Shown: positions 12,312-27,005, counted from the stretch's first letter. The stretch is DNA of 64,000 nt from Allium sativum (GCA_030737875.1 CM060912.1:210317231-210381230), one strand, 5' to 3'. Notes: generated by a model not told the origin, from the sequence alone. Numbers and translations are program-made.

Positions 12312-13694
12312 TGTTTTGACCATCGTTGTCAATACGGAGAGACCGGTTGGATATATTATCTGAAAACCACTCCGTATAGGCATGAGCGCTGCGAATTTAT
12401 ATTATGCTAAAGAAAATTGAAGACGGAGTGAAATTCAAGTTTCGTCCAGTTCCAGAAATGGTGTTTTTTCTGTTTGTCCAGTCCCAGGACAACTTGTATG
12501 GACGAGTGTCTGACAGAGTATTTCCAATGGTCATGCCGTTGATTTTTACGAATATACCAAGTTGGTGGGGAGAAGGTAACTTCTCTTTATTCTACACCCA
12601 GTGTGCATTTGTGTAATCAATGTGTGATTACGGATTTGACGATGTGACATTCAAAGTGAATGGTGATCAGATGTCCTGAAGATAGACGCAGCCTCCAGCC
12701 GCACAACCAGGAAGTAACAAAAGTTGGGCTAGGCAGCATGGCTAGTTGGGTCATCCCCAAGCAGGGTGTATTGTCACCGATCTAGAGAAAATTCATATTT
12801 ATACTTCTTTTCGATTTTGTATCTTCGGATGACGGTTGGATGGCCTACAACCGTGGTGGCAATATATTCGCGACACTCAATCTAAATGAGTGAGCGGTCA
12901 TGTGTGGCCAGGTTGCAAGACGTTCTTGTTGAACCCTGAGTGTATCCCCTCTAAAGTACACTGATCAGAACGTGCTCCCATACCTTGTCTGTCGGGATCC
13001 AATCTCCAATACGCGCCCCGCAGTTTATGATTTTATACTAAATATATATGGAACTTGAGATGCAAGGGTTCTGCTACTTGTATAATTATTTGTTTAGACA
13101 TTATCATAATATCACTGGTTTTGATATCAAACTGTTTCGGGTTATAGCAAGATAAAAACCGTCAATATTTATGTCTGGGCTGGTCTTGCTATTATCCTTT
13201 TGTTTCAAAAGGATTTTCAAGGTTAAACATTATAGTTGGAATTTACTCACACCAGTTCCATGACTGACCCATAGTTTATTTTGTTTGTTTTCCCTAAACT
13301 CTTGGGTACCCAAATTCGTACGGGCAGTCAAGTGTTTCAGGCTTTGCAGATTCACTTGGAGGAGCTAAAAGAAGGAGGCTCCACTATTAGTTATTAGAGA
13401 TTATTTCTACAGTGATGTATACCATGTATTATACAATGATATGGTATGTATATATATACAAACTCTGATTTGTATTTCAAACTTGTTATATAATAAAGAT
13501 TATTATTCCGCTATGAGATTCGTGTTTACTCTGATTCTGTTCAGTGTGTTCTTCTTCTTCTTCTTTTCTATTAGTTCTATCTTTTCTATCTCACCCTCTA
13601 AATTCTTCTATTAATGTCCCGGTATTTTCGATGCTCGAGAAATTGACAGTGTATTTATGTTGATTTTCTGGGTCGAAAATCCCCCGCCATTACA

Positions 13695-14810
13695 TAATTA
13701 TTATAAAACTATTTTCAAAAATAAAATCTAAGTTTTAGAAATCTATGAAAAATTCGCCAGCACCTCTATACGGTTCAATCTGAACAACTACAAATGTCAC
13801 ATCGGCCTTACACCGGTCAAAAGAAAGACAAGCCAAGCGGCTACCCAACTCAGGGGTATAAAATCAATCACCCATTAATAATATAAAGTCATACCTATTT
13901 GTCGGGCATCATACTCCAATAACCAAGCAAGTCAATTATCAGCTCATCTCCATCCAACTTGTACTTAACTTAGTCTTCAACACCTTAAGATTTTATCATA
14001 TAATTTCATTTCATTTTTGATTCTATTCAAATTCATTAAACTAGAATTCAATTTCTCAGTTTCTAGTTCATTCGGCTTCTTTAACTATTGATGAATTTTA
14101 TTTCAATGCATCTATCATCCAAACAACAAGCAATACACATTAATCAACTTTACTAAGTTCAATTTCAATTCCGTATTCGATTTACTAATTGATATTTCAG
14201 TAGTTACAACCCACAATTCATTTTAATTTTAATATCCAATAATTTCACTTAACCAAGTTAAGTTCTAATTCCATATTCATTTAACTATTTGATTTTTAGT
14301 TAGTTTACTTTTCATTTAATAATCCCCATTCTGATTTATTTTCAAAAGCCATCATTCTAATTCATTCCATTTTAAATTATCCTAAGTTAAATCTTGATTT
14401 CAATTTCATATTAAAATTTCTCATCCATAAACTATACATGTGAAATCTTTTGGTTATATCAACTATTCGAATTCAAATTTCCATTTGAATTCCCTTAAAA
14501 TAAATCAATCAAACAACAATATCTCAATAATTTAATGAAATTATTTCCTTTCTATACAAAAATATAATTTGGGTAAAATTATTTCATTTACCCGCTTTAC
14601 GAATTAATACTATGTCAATTTCGAGTTCAATATAATTTTCCGATTCTTGAACCGATCAAATAACACAATACAAAACATTTGAATATAAAATTTACAAATA
14701 CGCTCTCTCCTATATATACTCAAACCCAATCTAGGGTATTACTAATCCCATCTTTATCGAGAGTTACACCACAGAGCCAAGGTTGTCACTAAACCTCGCT
14801 CTGATACCAC
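13695..14810 (-). mobile_element. Element C: internal fragment of a minus-strand non-autonomous element
   Basis: Element A ends at 13694 and this sequence begins. Read on the minus strand it runs from a PBS at 14798-14809 and includes an internal segment shared with A and F (GCTGGCGAATTT and AGCCGCTTGGCT near 13770-13840). A appears inserted in C's internal region, so the rest of C lies left of the window. It is AT-rich with no protein motif. Confidence 0.72.
14798..14809 (-). other. Primer-binding site of element C (initiator tRNA-Met type)
   Basis: The minus strand reads TGGTATCAGAGC exactly, one base from the LTR edge at 14811. Confidence 0.9.
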
Positions 14811-17800
14811 TGTAACGAACTGACTTTCCCGTACCTTTTGAGTTGACCAAATAACACAAGTCCAACCCAAACTGTACTGGGAATCCAGATGTTAATAGAG
14901 AGAAATAAGAGGGTGAGATAAGAAAGAAAGAAATATTAGAATAGAAGAAGAAGAAGAAATACCACAACACAGAATCAGAGTCTCACATCGCAAAGGAACA
15001 AAATATAATACAGAAATAAATCTTTATTGAGAGCTTTTAAAAATACTTACAATATCAGAGTACATCAACACATCTGGACAGTTATAATAACATGTTTTTA
15101 TATACAACACACAGTGGAATAGTAGCTATATAATATCATACGCCCGACCACCTCCAGCTCGTCTCTGGACTTCACAGCATCCTATAACCTGGACCAGTAC
15201 ACCACGGTTTAACCTGAGCATTTACAAAATACCGGGTCAGTCTGGTGAACCAGAGTGAGAAAAACTCGCACAGTATTAAGGGGGATCATCCAACTTGATT
15301 TTAAAGTTCAAAAATCTTTTTGAAAGAAAAGGATAATCGTAAGACCAAATCCACACATAAACACAGACGGTTTTTACCTTACGATAACCCAAAAACATTT
15401 TTGAAAACGATATTCTTCTGATGTTATAATAATGTCTAAATACAAATAAATATCAATCTAGCGGAACGCTTGCATCTCACGCTCCATATATATAGTATAC
15501 AAACAAAACCGCGGGCTCTTATTGGAGATTGGATTCCGACTATGACAAGGTATGGGACCACCTGCCGATAGTGTATCTCTAGAGAGGAATACACTGGGTT
15601 CAACAAGAACGTCTTGCAACCCGGCCCCCACATGACCGACCACTCATTTCTCTTGAGTGTATCGAATATATTGTCACCTCACGGTTGCTAGCAACAAACC
15701 ATTCCCGGGAGATACCGAAGCGAAAAGAAGAACAATAATGAATTGTTTCTAGATGGTGACAATACACCCTAATGGGAGCGACCCACATAGCCATGTTGCC
15801 TGCCCGATTTTTTTCATTTCCCGGTTGATGAGTTTAAGGTTTAAATTGGATTTCCAGAACATCTGGCCACCATTTACTTTGAATGTCACATCGTCAGATC
15901 CGTCAGATACCACTAATTGACGTCCACAAAAATACTCTAGTAGTTAAGCTAAGAGAAGTGCCCCTCTCCGCCACCAACTATAGTACGTTTGAAGAAATCA
16001 ACGTACGTGAACCCTTTGGAAATACTCTGTCAGACATTCGTCCATACAAGTCATCCAGGAACAGGATGAACCAAAGGTACCCTCCTACTGCATCATAGGA
16101 ATCACCCTATAGATCCGTAGCGAGCAGTCCTTGTAATCCGTTGATTCCAACCATGACAGAATCACAGTATATCTCTGATTGCAAGTCAGAGATTTTAAGT
16201 AATCCTTCCACTTAATGAAGATCAACGGTCTTCAATGCTCCAACTCGATCATCATTTGATATCTTCAACATTTCACGTATTTGTTGGTCGGAATGGTTTT
16301 CGAATCTAAATTCGATCCCAGTCTTTTCGTTTCAACAATCGTATGGGCTAAATTTTTGATAGTCGGTTATTTATCTATCAAAATAAACAATCATTCAACC
16401 ATGAAAATAAAATGAGTTTACTAGTTCAATATGCAGCTTCACTTGGCCCTTTTAAGTTTTCCATTTGTTAACCAAACCTTTTTAAATCTATTAACATTTG
16501 GAGCAAAGACTTTTATATCTTATAAAAATATTATTATACTCGAAATCATCTTATTTAACTTAAAACATTTCAATTCTTTATTTTATAATACTATTCATCA
16601 AAATTCTAACTTTATTTCTCTTGACCACTCTCGTTTCTAAACTAATATCATTCTTGGATAAGCGTGAATTCGTTCAAGTTGGGGTATTTTATTTACCTCT
16701 CAGACCTTGAGTCAACAACATTCTTATCTTTAGAATAAATAGAAGTTTATTAACGAAATCCCATTTCACTATTTATTCCACATATCCTATGTACCATTCG
16801 ATTTTAAACATTGTTTTAATATCATACTTCCTCTTGGAAATCTTATTTCACTCTTATCACATTTACTTTATTTAAGTAAACTATTATTAAGAATTACCTT
16901 TATAACTTTAACAATCCTTTAAAACAATATATACAAATCTTACTTCTATTATAAATAGAATTCCTTTATAAACTTCTGATAAGTTTATTCCAACCCCATT
17001 TGGTTATACCTCGATAAAACTTCATCTCCCATTTAAGATAGCGAGTTCAGATCGTAACTTAATAATTTAACTTGCCTCGCCATTTTAATTCAAGCTTGGG
17101 TTTCGTTTCGATTTCCATTTCATACCTTTATCGATTTCTAACCGTAGATCAGTAAGAAATTAATTCTCTAAATATCGACCCAGAAGGCCGAAACCAACAT
17201 CAGATCAATACTTAGAAACTCATTTTACCCAACCGATCTCCCGTTAGGTTTCGAATTCTTTTCTTTCATATTTTGGACTTTTATCTCATTCATAAACCAT
17301 TTACAATAACTTAGACCAATCATATCTTTAACACAAACTTGGGTTTTATCACAATACGTTTAACTTGCATTTATAAAATCCGAGTAAACATAATTCCAAT
17401 AAGAATTTAATTTAATACTTCAATTTAACATAACTTGAATTACTTTTTTTATACTTTGCTTTAAACTTCATTTAAGTATAATATGACTTATATTTTCACA
17501 ACCCTCCATTAAAACATTTTAAATCCCAAGCTTTACTATTTTGGTTGTTATCAAATATCAACATTCATAAAAAATAAATGTGGTTACTTTTTTCATTAAC
17601 GTCTTCATTAAGTTAGTAAACTAAATTAATATTCAAATTTGTTAACTTAGTTGACTCAATTCAAACATGATAAATATGTTAATCAAATCCATTTCGCCCT
17701 TTCATTATTAAAAGTATAATTAATTTAAACAAATCTCATTTATTTTGATTATTATAAAGTAAATAATAATCACTTTCAGTATATCTCCATTTGTCTTTAG

Positions 17801-20800
17801 AAACTTAATGACATAAGAATTTACATGTATAAAAGCATTCAATAATTCACTTTAAAACTTAAATAATAAATAATAACATTTATTTTCCTTTTTTAAACTT
17901 CTTTTCGAAATAATATATTTCGAAAATCCATTCTCAGTTATAAATAAAATTTATAACTTCCTTTTATCGGTTTACCTGACGGTAAATCAAATCTTATAAA
18001 ACAGTTTATATTTGGGCCATCTGCCTTTAATTCCTCAACTAATAATACCTCATTGGTTAATAACAAATAACTGTTGAATTTTGATTCAACAAATCAATAA
18101 TCAATTCAATAATCCCATAATATTCGTCAATCAATTCATATGGTGATAATATACAAACAAACAATACATTTGATGATAACATGAATAATAGATTCACTTG
18201 GTAACGGTCGACTAAGAATAACAATTCAAACATCAAATTCAATTTTAATATGTTTATAATATATAACGTAACCAAAAAGGTAAGTTACCTCGGTTGGAAA
18301 TAATCGTTAAGAATAACGATTGGGTCCGATTAAATTAAACGAACGTTTAATTTAAATCAGTTATAAAAATATCAACATATGTCCAAACGATCAACAAATC
18401 AGTTAATAACTAACAATCATAGCACACAAACAATAAACCCGACTTATAATAAATATAAGTGGGATAACTGAGTGAATTGTACTCACCTTGGCATTTTTAT
18501 TTGTCTTCAAAACGGTCCATCTCCGTCAATCCAGCTTCATAGTGTTACGCCCATTGATACGGTTCTGATATCTTGGGTTTTGTCGACTTCTGACAACATG
18601 TGAGCACGTTACAAAACTTACAGATATTGGTTTAAATTTGAACTATTTAGACTATAATATAATCTCTAATTAATTAATTAATTAACTATATATTTTATGT
18701 CCAACTTCTTTTTCATACAGTTTTCTGCTATGTAATTATACTATGTATTGTTTCTTCCATAGTAATTTTATTCCTTGAAGGCACCGTGCTCATTCGGTAT
18801 GTTATGTTATAGATAAAAAGACCCCGAGTGTTAGTTTTCTATGAATATAAAGGACATAAGCTTATCCATTTTTGTTAGGTTCAGTGATTTAACATGAGTT
18901 TACATAACTGGTAAAATATATATTTATAACAAAATTTTAACTTTAAATTAAACTAATTATTAATTATCCTAATTACTAATTATATTAGTAATGTACAAAT
19001 ACTCACGTCCTGCTGTTGCGGTTTGCCCCGTCCATCCCCATACGTTATGCCACCCCCTCTAAACATGCAACCTGCTCCTATGTTTCATCTATCCATGAAA
19101 ATAGGTGCTCCTCTTCTTTTTCCAGTTCGTAACTTTTTTTTTAAAGCCCAAAGTCCAATACTTCGGCCCACCTGCACTTTCATCTTTCCCATCTTCTTTC
19201 TCTACCAAGCGTCTCCTTCTTTTACTTTTCACAACTAAACACCTTTTGCACCTCATATGTTTATATTTAGTTTTCTTCCCACTCTTCTATTACTTCTTTA
19301 TTCTACCCACTTTCCTTCAACACAAATCCATGCACATGCATCTTCCCCGCTTCCGTCACTCTCCCCCACATCGCAGTCCAATGCCAAAGCACTGGAGTAG
19401 CCTTGCGATCCTTTCGATCCCATTTTTTTTATGTTGTCCCTTAAGATTACTCCGAGCTGCTACAGGATCGAACCCATCTCCCCAGCGCGAGATCTTCACT
19501 GATCCAAGATTCCAACGCACCCACTGCCTACTCGCAACCCATTTCACACGCTTCAGACTTTCTTGCTCTTTTGAAGGGATGTTACGGTTTTAAATTATAG
19601 AGCGCATTTTTTTTCTTCTTTATTTGGTTACGAAATGAAGATGATGTTACTGAGAACCGCAGAAGTGAAAATTTTTGTTGGGAAAAATCAAAGAAATGCA
19701 GTGGGTATAAATACTGGAGACTCTGTGGTGGCCAAGGTATTTAGAGATAGGTTTGCTGTGAAATCATAGATTAGCTGTTCATGGTTGATTTCTCGAAAAG
19801 GAAAAAAAATCCTTTGTCAGCAAGGCATTTGTTTGGATTGGCTGTCAAGGCATTTCAATGGATTTCCGGTGTCTTTTCTTTTCTTGCTCAGGACCGCCTG
19901 TACATGATTTTTTTTTAATTCAAACGTGGGGCTGAAGGCTTTGATAGTTTGGCGTCCAAGGCAAGGGAAGGATTAGTTTAATACTTTAGGGTAGCTTTCA
20001 TGTGTTAGCTGACATTAATATGTGAAAATTTGGAAAAGCTTGGTTGGCAATATGAGTTGGTTTGGCATGCAAGTAAGGGTGTACAGTGGGGATTATTATG
20101 TGGGTTATGGGAAAAAGAGTGCAAAACTTTTTAGGTGAAACAATAAAAAACAAAACGTGAAAAGAAAAAGAGATGCAACGCATGGTTTGTACATGCATGA
20201 CAAAAGCTTTCAGGAAGTGTCCATTTCGCAAACAAAAAATATATTCGGGTGATTTAATAAAATAAAATAACAGGTTTTGCAGACCCAAAATGCTTAGAAA
20301 AATATGCAGATACCGAATATGGAAACTTCGAAGTCCAATGGATTTGTTTCAAAAATGAACTGTGCAAGTATTTCTATCATTTCAACGCGAACTGAGCACC
20401 GAAACAAGCAAATGAATATATTGCGCTAATCAGCGCGACGAGACGGACACAACGGTATATAATTTGCAGTGTTAGGACTCTCCATTCAAAAAGGCATCAC
20501 GGGCCCCTTTTAAACGTAAAATATGGAAGGGAAAACAATCAAATGGAGGTCAAAACGTCCGATTTTCACCAAACGAATTTTGCCGTCGGATTCGTGACAA
20601 CGAATAGAATATTTTTCGTGTTTGTTCGAACTGGTTCCGAAGAGATCTTACGGTTGCTAAAATTTGAACTGTTAGGCTAACCTTTGCACTGAAAAATACG
20701 CGACCGACAAACATTCAAATTTTCCCAATGAAATTTATATAGCTACTACGTCTCACTGTACATATTTCAAATTCCAAATCCCTGTTATGAGATATTATAG

Positions 20801-21192
20801 AATATATAGAAATTCCACTTAAATTTATTAATAAAGATATAATTTATTAACGATTTTCATAGCGACTATTTTAAATTTTGATTTGTACATAACTTTCCAT
20901 GCCTAAACTAAAATCTCGATTTTTCTCTTTTATTAGAAAATTATAATCTAATCGATTCCAACGTTTCTTGTTTCACAGAATTCCGACTTGTAACGGATTC
21001 TGTATATTCAGTTAAAGTTCAAAACTCAATATTATGAACTGCCGCGTCGTTACAAGTACGTTTATAAATTAAATATAAATATAACCATTCATTCATCGTT
21101 TAATTAATAAACTCTATATTTATTTCCAATATAATATTTAAAACAGGTTTAAATATTCAAATTCAAATAACCGAAAAATCTGGGATGTTACA
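14811..21192 (-). repeat. Element C: complete 6.4-kb LTR in minus orientation
   Basis: The left edge is TGTAACGAACTG next to the PBS and the right edge is CTGGGATGTTACA. Read on the minus strand it starts like F and G (TGTAACATCCCAGATTTTTC), then has the U3 block (about 20860-21050), a leader (about 18540-20740), a GTGAGT donor-like site (18481-18486), AT-rich filler and a diverged 3' cassette (about 15130-16400). The right edge abuts the last 70 bp of D's internal region, so C inserted into D. No coding sequence is recognised; the pyrimidine-rich stretch near 19120-19600 yields only low-complexity frames. Confidence 0.78.
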
Positions 21193-21262
21193 GAGTTGGT
21201 TAATTAAACAACTTTTAGCTCCGTTCCATTTCGAGGACGAAACGATTTTAAGTGGGGGAGAT
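21193..21262 (+). mobile_element. Element D: last 70 bp of the internal region with stem-loop and polypurine tract
   Basis: It contains TTTCG-AGGA-CGAAA (21229-21242) and the purine run AGTGGGGGAGAT ending at the LTR start TGTAACAACCC. This identifies the LTR to the right as D's 3' LTR. The rest of D's internal region was displaced leftwards by the insertion of C. Confidence 0.75.
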
Positions 21263-24064
21263 TGTAACAACCCACAAATTCTGAACCAATTTAAAATTTT
21301 TATTTTAGAAATTTTAATGGAATTATAATAGTTAAAATAATTTATTTTAAATAATAACGATGAAAATTTTATTTAAATCGAAGTTAGAACGAATAATTTT
21401 AATTTAATTATAAAAGGAGTTTAATTTGAATTTGAACTTTGACTGACTGTACAGGATTCAAAATAAATCGGATTTTAGTGAAACCAAAATATTTAAATCT
21501 ATTTAAAAATATCTTTCCAACGAATCCGAAAAATTGAAATTTCATAGCGGGAATCAAAAGTTATGCCCAGTTTAAAATTCAGAAAAGTCGCTATAGGATT
21601 TATATATTTTTTAATTTAAAATATAGCCCTTAAAAATATCCATTTTTCAAACAACCTCCGTTTTCGATGAAACCACTTTTGTTGGATCCGGAATGTCAAA
21701 TTATTGCTAGGTTTCAATTTTCATAATTTTTAGAATTGATATGTGAGCGTGGCAAAAGAAAATGTGTTTTGTCAATTTTAGTCAAATTTAATCGACCTGA
21801 AAATGACCATTTTTCAAACACTCTCCAAATTCGATGAAATTAGTTTTGTTAGGACCGTATTGTCAAAACATAACTAGAAATAATTTTTAGAGTCCGTATG
21901 TGGTCCCGGTAAATTTAAATGTACGATCAAATTAAATAATTAAATGATTTATATTTTAATTTAAAGAAAAACATATCGTAACAGCCGAATTGGGTTATGA
22001 AACATATTCCATTGTGTCTGGAGTAGAGGTATTTGGCTAGGGACAACATTAGTTGGGCTGAATTTGGAGTTATTATAAGTTAGTGGGCTTGTTCTGAAAA
22101 TTAGAAAACAAAATAATATAAAATATTATAAATACGGTTGGAATACGTATACTCTAACCCTAATGCATTCGTATACCGCCGCCAGTTCCTTCTTCAATGG
22201 CCGAAAAGCACCTAAACAAATTCGTTAATTTCTCCTAACATTTCACGAATTAGATCATGAAGATCAAACGGAAATCGGAGAGCGATCTTAGATCTTGAAT
22301 TTCATACGGCAGAGATCAATTTTCGTGAGGTATTCGATCCGGATTCATGTCTTGAAGTCGGCATGTTTGGGGCGGATTTTCTGAGCATGGGGGGCGGCGA
22401 GTTCGCCGGGGATGAGGGAGGAAGATGGCGATGGAAGGGGCTTCGATGTGTCGGCCGGTGATCGAGGCCAGGCGCTTCATAGTGCGTGCGATGGGAGGAT
22501 GATGACGGTCGAAGATCTGTTCATCTTGTACAGAGGAAGATGACGGCTCCAAGTGGATTAAGGTTAAGGAAAAGATTTAATATATATTTAATTAAAATTT
22601 AAATGTAATTAACCCTTATAACAACATAACTTTTTAATTCGAGGTCTTTTTTACGAACCGTCAGAAGCGTTGAAATCGCCTTTCCAAGATCTACAGCATG
22701 AAACCGACCAGATCTAAAAATGAGCATTGTGAAAATTCAGACAAATCGATGTGAGATTTTCTATTTTAAAATTAAAATTCATTATTTATTGTAAATGTGA
22801 AATTTATATTTATTTAATGTTCATGTTGTATATATAATTATTGCAATGTTGATTTGTTCTGTGATTGTAATGAACCACTAAATTGAATTGTGTATTCATG
22901 TTTGTCAGAATTTGGTGTATACAATAAAAACCATATTCTTATTTATATGTTAAAATATATTATATTCATGTGTGTCAAAAAGATTAGAATAAAAAGATTA
23001 GAAATAAAAGATTAGAATAAAAAGACTATTATAAAAAGATTTCATTTTCGTTGTCATCTTATTCAACAAAAACAAAAAGAGTAAAATTAAAAATATGTTT
23101 TATTGTCATAAAAAGAGTAGAATTAAAAATATGGTTTATCTCCATTTTAGTTACAATAAAAAGAATGGAATGAGAGATATATTTTTATTACCATTTTAGA
23201 TACAATAAAAAGAGTAAAACCAAATTATACATTTTTGGTCAATTAAAAAGAATGAGACAAAATATACATTTTGTTCATTTAAAAAAAAAGTTAAACCAAA
23301 TTATACATTTTTGGTCAATTTAAAAGAATAAGACAAAGTATTCATTTTTGCCATTTAAAAAGAATGGACCAGAAACATTCAATTTTGTCATTTAAAAAGA
23401 TGAAACAGAAATAACATCTTTAGTTAGAATATTTTTGTGTAAACGAAAATAATATTTTAGTTAGAATATTTTTGTGTAAACAAAAATAACATTTTGGTTA
23501 GAATATTTTTGTGTAAATAGATAATAACATTTTTGTTGAAAATGTTACACTAGAATAGAATATAACATTTTTATTATAAAATGTTGCATGAGAATAAAAA
23601 TAATAATTTATTATAAAATGTTGTATTAGATCAAAAATGCCATTTAGTTATAAAATGTTGCATTAGATTAAAAACCCAATTTTGTTTATAAAATGTTGTA
23701 TTAGAATACAAATAACACTATTTGACATGTTAGATTGAAAATATCATTCTTGTTATAAAATGTTATGTTAGACAAATATATCATTTTTGTCAAACCCATC
23801 TAGTTGAAACAAATATTTTACTTTTGTCAAATCCATCTAGTTGAAACAAATATATTACTTTTATCAAAGCCATTTAGATGAAACAAATATATCACCTTTG
23901 TCAAAACTAGTTAGATGAAACAAAACATATAACTTTTATGTTATATTAGAATTGAAATATAGACATATCACCTTTATGTGAATTAGAATTGTTAAATTAC
24001 GTTAACAATAAAATTTACATTTTACCTTATATATAAAAAGATTATAATAAAAAAAGATTATAAT

Positions 24065-24215
24065 ACAAAGATAAGAATTGGAATAAAAGATTTCATTTTT
24101 ATTTTCAATTAGTTACAAAGATTAGAATTGGAATAAAAGATTTCATTTTTATTTTCAATTAGTTACAAAGATTAGAATTGGAATAAAAGGATTTCATTTT
24201 TATTTTCAATTAGTT
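24065..24215 (+). repeat. Three near-identical 50-bp tandem repeats
   Basis: Units start ACAAAGAT at 24065, 24115 and 24165 and differ by one substitution and one inserted G. This is the most homogeneous, presumably youngest, part of the array. Confidence 0.92.
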
Positions 24216-24240
24216 ATAATGAAATAGAGTTTAGATTTAA

Positions 24241-24540
24241 AAGTAACATTTTTATTGTCATTTTATATACAATAAAAAGTGTTGATTAAAAAGTAACATT
24301 TTTATTGTCATTTTATATGCAATAAAAAGAATGGGTTCAAAGTAACATTTTTATTGTCAATTTAGTTACAATAAAAAGGATAGATTTGAAAATAACATTT
24401 TTATTGTCAATTTAGTTACAATAAAAAGAATTGATACAACTAACATTTTTATTGTCATTTTAGTTGTAATGAAAAAAATAGATTTTAAAGTTGCATTTTA
24501 TTGCCATTTTATATGCAATAAAAGTAGAAGATTTAAAGGT
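24241..24540 (+). repeat. About six 48-50-bp degenerate tandem repeats
   Basis: Units share the core AACATTTTTATTGTCA followed by a pairable TACAATAAAAAG segment. Confidence 0.85.
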
Positions 24541-24871
24541 ATCATTTTTGTTGTCATTTTATATGCAATAAAAATAAAAGAGTTGAAATTATCATTTTTG
24601 TTGTCATTTTATATGAAATAAAAATGGTCATTTTTGTCAAACGTGTTAGTTGAAATAAAAATAATTTTTTTATCAAAATATGATTATTGAAATAAAAATA
24701 ATTTTTTTTGTCAAAACCATGTAAATTAAAATAAAGGTTATCATTTGTGTCAAAACATGTCATTGAGACAAATTTAACATCTGTGTCAAAATGATTAGAA
24801 TAAGAAGTTTAAAATAAAAAAGGATTAAAATAAAAGATAACAGAAGTTATCACCATTGCTTAATAATTTAG

Positions 24872-25062
24872 CAGAACAAACATTATCTTTTTTGTCGCAT
24901 TAGATTTAGCAAAACAAACATTATCCTTTTTGTTGCATTAGATTTATCAAAACAAACATTATCCTTTTTGTCGCATTAGATTTAGCAGAACAAACATTAT
25001 CATTTTTATCGCATTAGATTTGTCAAAACAAACATTTTCATTTTTGTCGCATTAGAATTGTT
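24872..25062 (+). repeat. Five 38-bp tandem repeats
   Basis: Units read CARAACAAACATTATC, a T-run, then CGCATTAGATT. The first four are exactly 38 bp with a few substitutions and the fifth is about one base longer. Confidence 0.88.
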
Positions 25063-26819
25063 AAACAAACATTAGCATCTTTGTCAATATAAGATAGTCA
25101 AACAATAATATTCATTTTTGTCAATATAGAACAGTTAAACAAAAATATGTATTGTTGTCAATATAGAATAGTTAACCAAAAATATTCATTTTTGGTCATT
25201 ATAGTTTAATTGAACAAAAACATTCATTTTTGTCAATTGGTATGGTTGAAATAAAAACATTCATTTTTGTCAAATTAGAATTGTTGAAACAAAAATGAGC
25301 ATTTTTGACAAATTAAATAGTTGAATTAGAAATATACATTTTTTATCAAAATATACATTTTTATCAAAATATGCATTGTTGTCAGAAAGATTGGTTGACA
25401 CAAATACATCATATTTGTTGAAACCAAATAGCTGAGATGAAAAGAACATTTTTGTCAAAATATATTAGTTGAAATAAAAATGTACATTTTGCCAAAATAA
25501 GATGGTTGAAAATAAAATTTACATTTTTGGTTAAATAAAAGTGTTAAGCACAAATAGCATTTTTGTTAAATAGGTTTGTGTTAAAACAAAAATATTCATT
25601 TTGATAAAATGGGATTGTTAGCAAAACGGATGTATCACTTTTTATACATTTTATTGAAATACAATTTATATGCAGGTATAAAAATCATTTTTATTTGCAT
25701 AGCATACATTAGAATTTATATACGAATATAAGAATCATATTATTGGTCAAAAACATACATTAGAATTGCATGTAAATTAAAATGACATTTTACTGTTAAA
25801 TTATATAATAGAATTTATATGCAAATCCAAGTGACATGTGTATTGTCAAGTTCTACATTAGAATTTATGTCCAGAATAAAGAGGCATTTCAGAAGTTATG
25901 ATTTGAGACTACACATGTAAATAAAATATTTCTTTTTATTTGTTAAAGTTTAGAGTAGAAATTTGCATACAAATAAAGAAAAATTATCTTTTAACTTGTC
26001 ATCAGTAATAATGTCATATGAATAAATTACATTTTATTAGACATTAGAAAAGTGTGGGAAGTTATGCGAGTAAATACATTTTTTTTCTTTCGGCATTAGG
26101 AAGATAATAACATGTTTTGTTCATTATCATCAACATGTTAGCAGAATTAAAATAGATCAAATTCATTAACCAATTATTTATTTATATGAGCTGTTGTTGG
26201 CTGAAAACCCCACACGGATATTAGGATGATATTTGACCTACACTAGTCCCAATATTTAGTTGTATGTCAATCGATGGACTGACAGGCTGGGATAAGCGTT
26301 ATTTATTCATTTTAATGCCCACACAGTTATAAATTTCACTTTGGATGTTGAATGGATGGTTTGATGATTATTTATCATTTGTTGTCATATCCATACGATG
26401 GATAAAATCCATATAACTGAAATTATATGGTAACTGATTGAGTCGCATTCTGATTCAGGATTTCTTTTAAATAAAGAATATTTTAAATAAAGAATATTTT
26501 AAAATAAAGGATATTGTAGTATAAAGAACATTTTTATATAAAGATTATTTTAAAGTAAAGAATATTGTAATATACAGAATATTTTTACATAAAGAATCTT
26601 TTTATATAAAGAATATTTTTAAATAATGAATATTTTAAAATAATATTCAACGAAGAATAATATGATGATTTGTATGTCCGTTTTGAATGGACACAAAAGT
26701 TAAAAATACATTTTTATTGAAATGAACTGGTTATTACCTAGAATAAATCTTTTAAATTAAGATTTAATGATGCCTTCTAATTAATTAAAATTCAATTGGA
26801 AATAAATAAAAGAATTAGA

Positions 26820-27005
26820 TTTTGGGTTGTCGTGGATGGTGTCTTAAATAACACTGTTCTTAAACCCCGCATGTAAAAATAAATATTTTAATTACGATTT
26901 TTAGAGTTCCAATTGTATTTATTAATTGGAATAAAATGATATGTGAATTGGGTTTATTTTGAACTGTGTTTTTGAACGACATTTGTTCTTTAGCCCAATT
27001 AACAG
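26820..27005 (+). repeat. Two of three degenerate repeats in the LTR of D
   Basis: Copies at about 26820-26875 and 26943-27005 share TTGGGTT...GTG...GT-TT-AA--ACA-T-TTCTTAA-CC. A third copy is on the other side of element E at about 37065-37128, confirming that the sequences flanking E are one unit. Confidence 0.6.

Larger units (their letters stand above)
7794..13694 (+). repeat. Element A: complete 5.9-kb 3' LTR
   Basis: It starts TGTAACGTCCCG after the polypurine tract and ends CCGCCATTACA. Modules in order: the U3 block (about 7940-8180), a TATA-like TATAAAT at 8866-8872, a GC-richer leader (about 9040-9960), a GTGAGT donor-like site at 10122-10127, a degenerate hairpin near 10355, short repeats with a CAGCG...AACG core (about 11290-11450), and the conserved 3' cassette (about 12240-13400). 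The acceptor-like CAG found in B, F and G is GCG here. It contains a 230-codon antisense open frame (9040-9732) that I do not regard as a gene. Confidence 0.82.
22970..25660 (+). repeat. Degenerate tandem-repeat array inside the LTR of D
   Basis: About 2.7 kb built from related units with an ACATTTTTRTTGTCA / TACAATAAAAAG core. Sub-arrays have different periods, about 50 bp and 38 bp, grading into each other. The best-preserved sub-arrays are listed separately. Confidence 0.8.

Noticed and set aside
22316..22552. Possible small host gene in the GC-richer part of D
   Set aside because: The position corresponds to the leader island of the LTR family, and no domain or extended homology is visible.
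22970..25660. CRISPR-like array
   Set aside because: Units are contiguous and degenerate with no unique spacers, and the context is a plant LTR.
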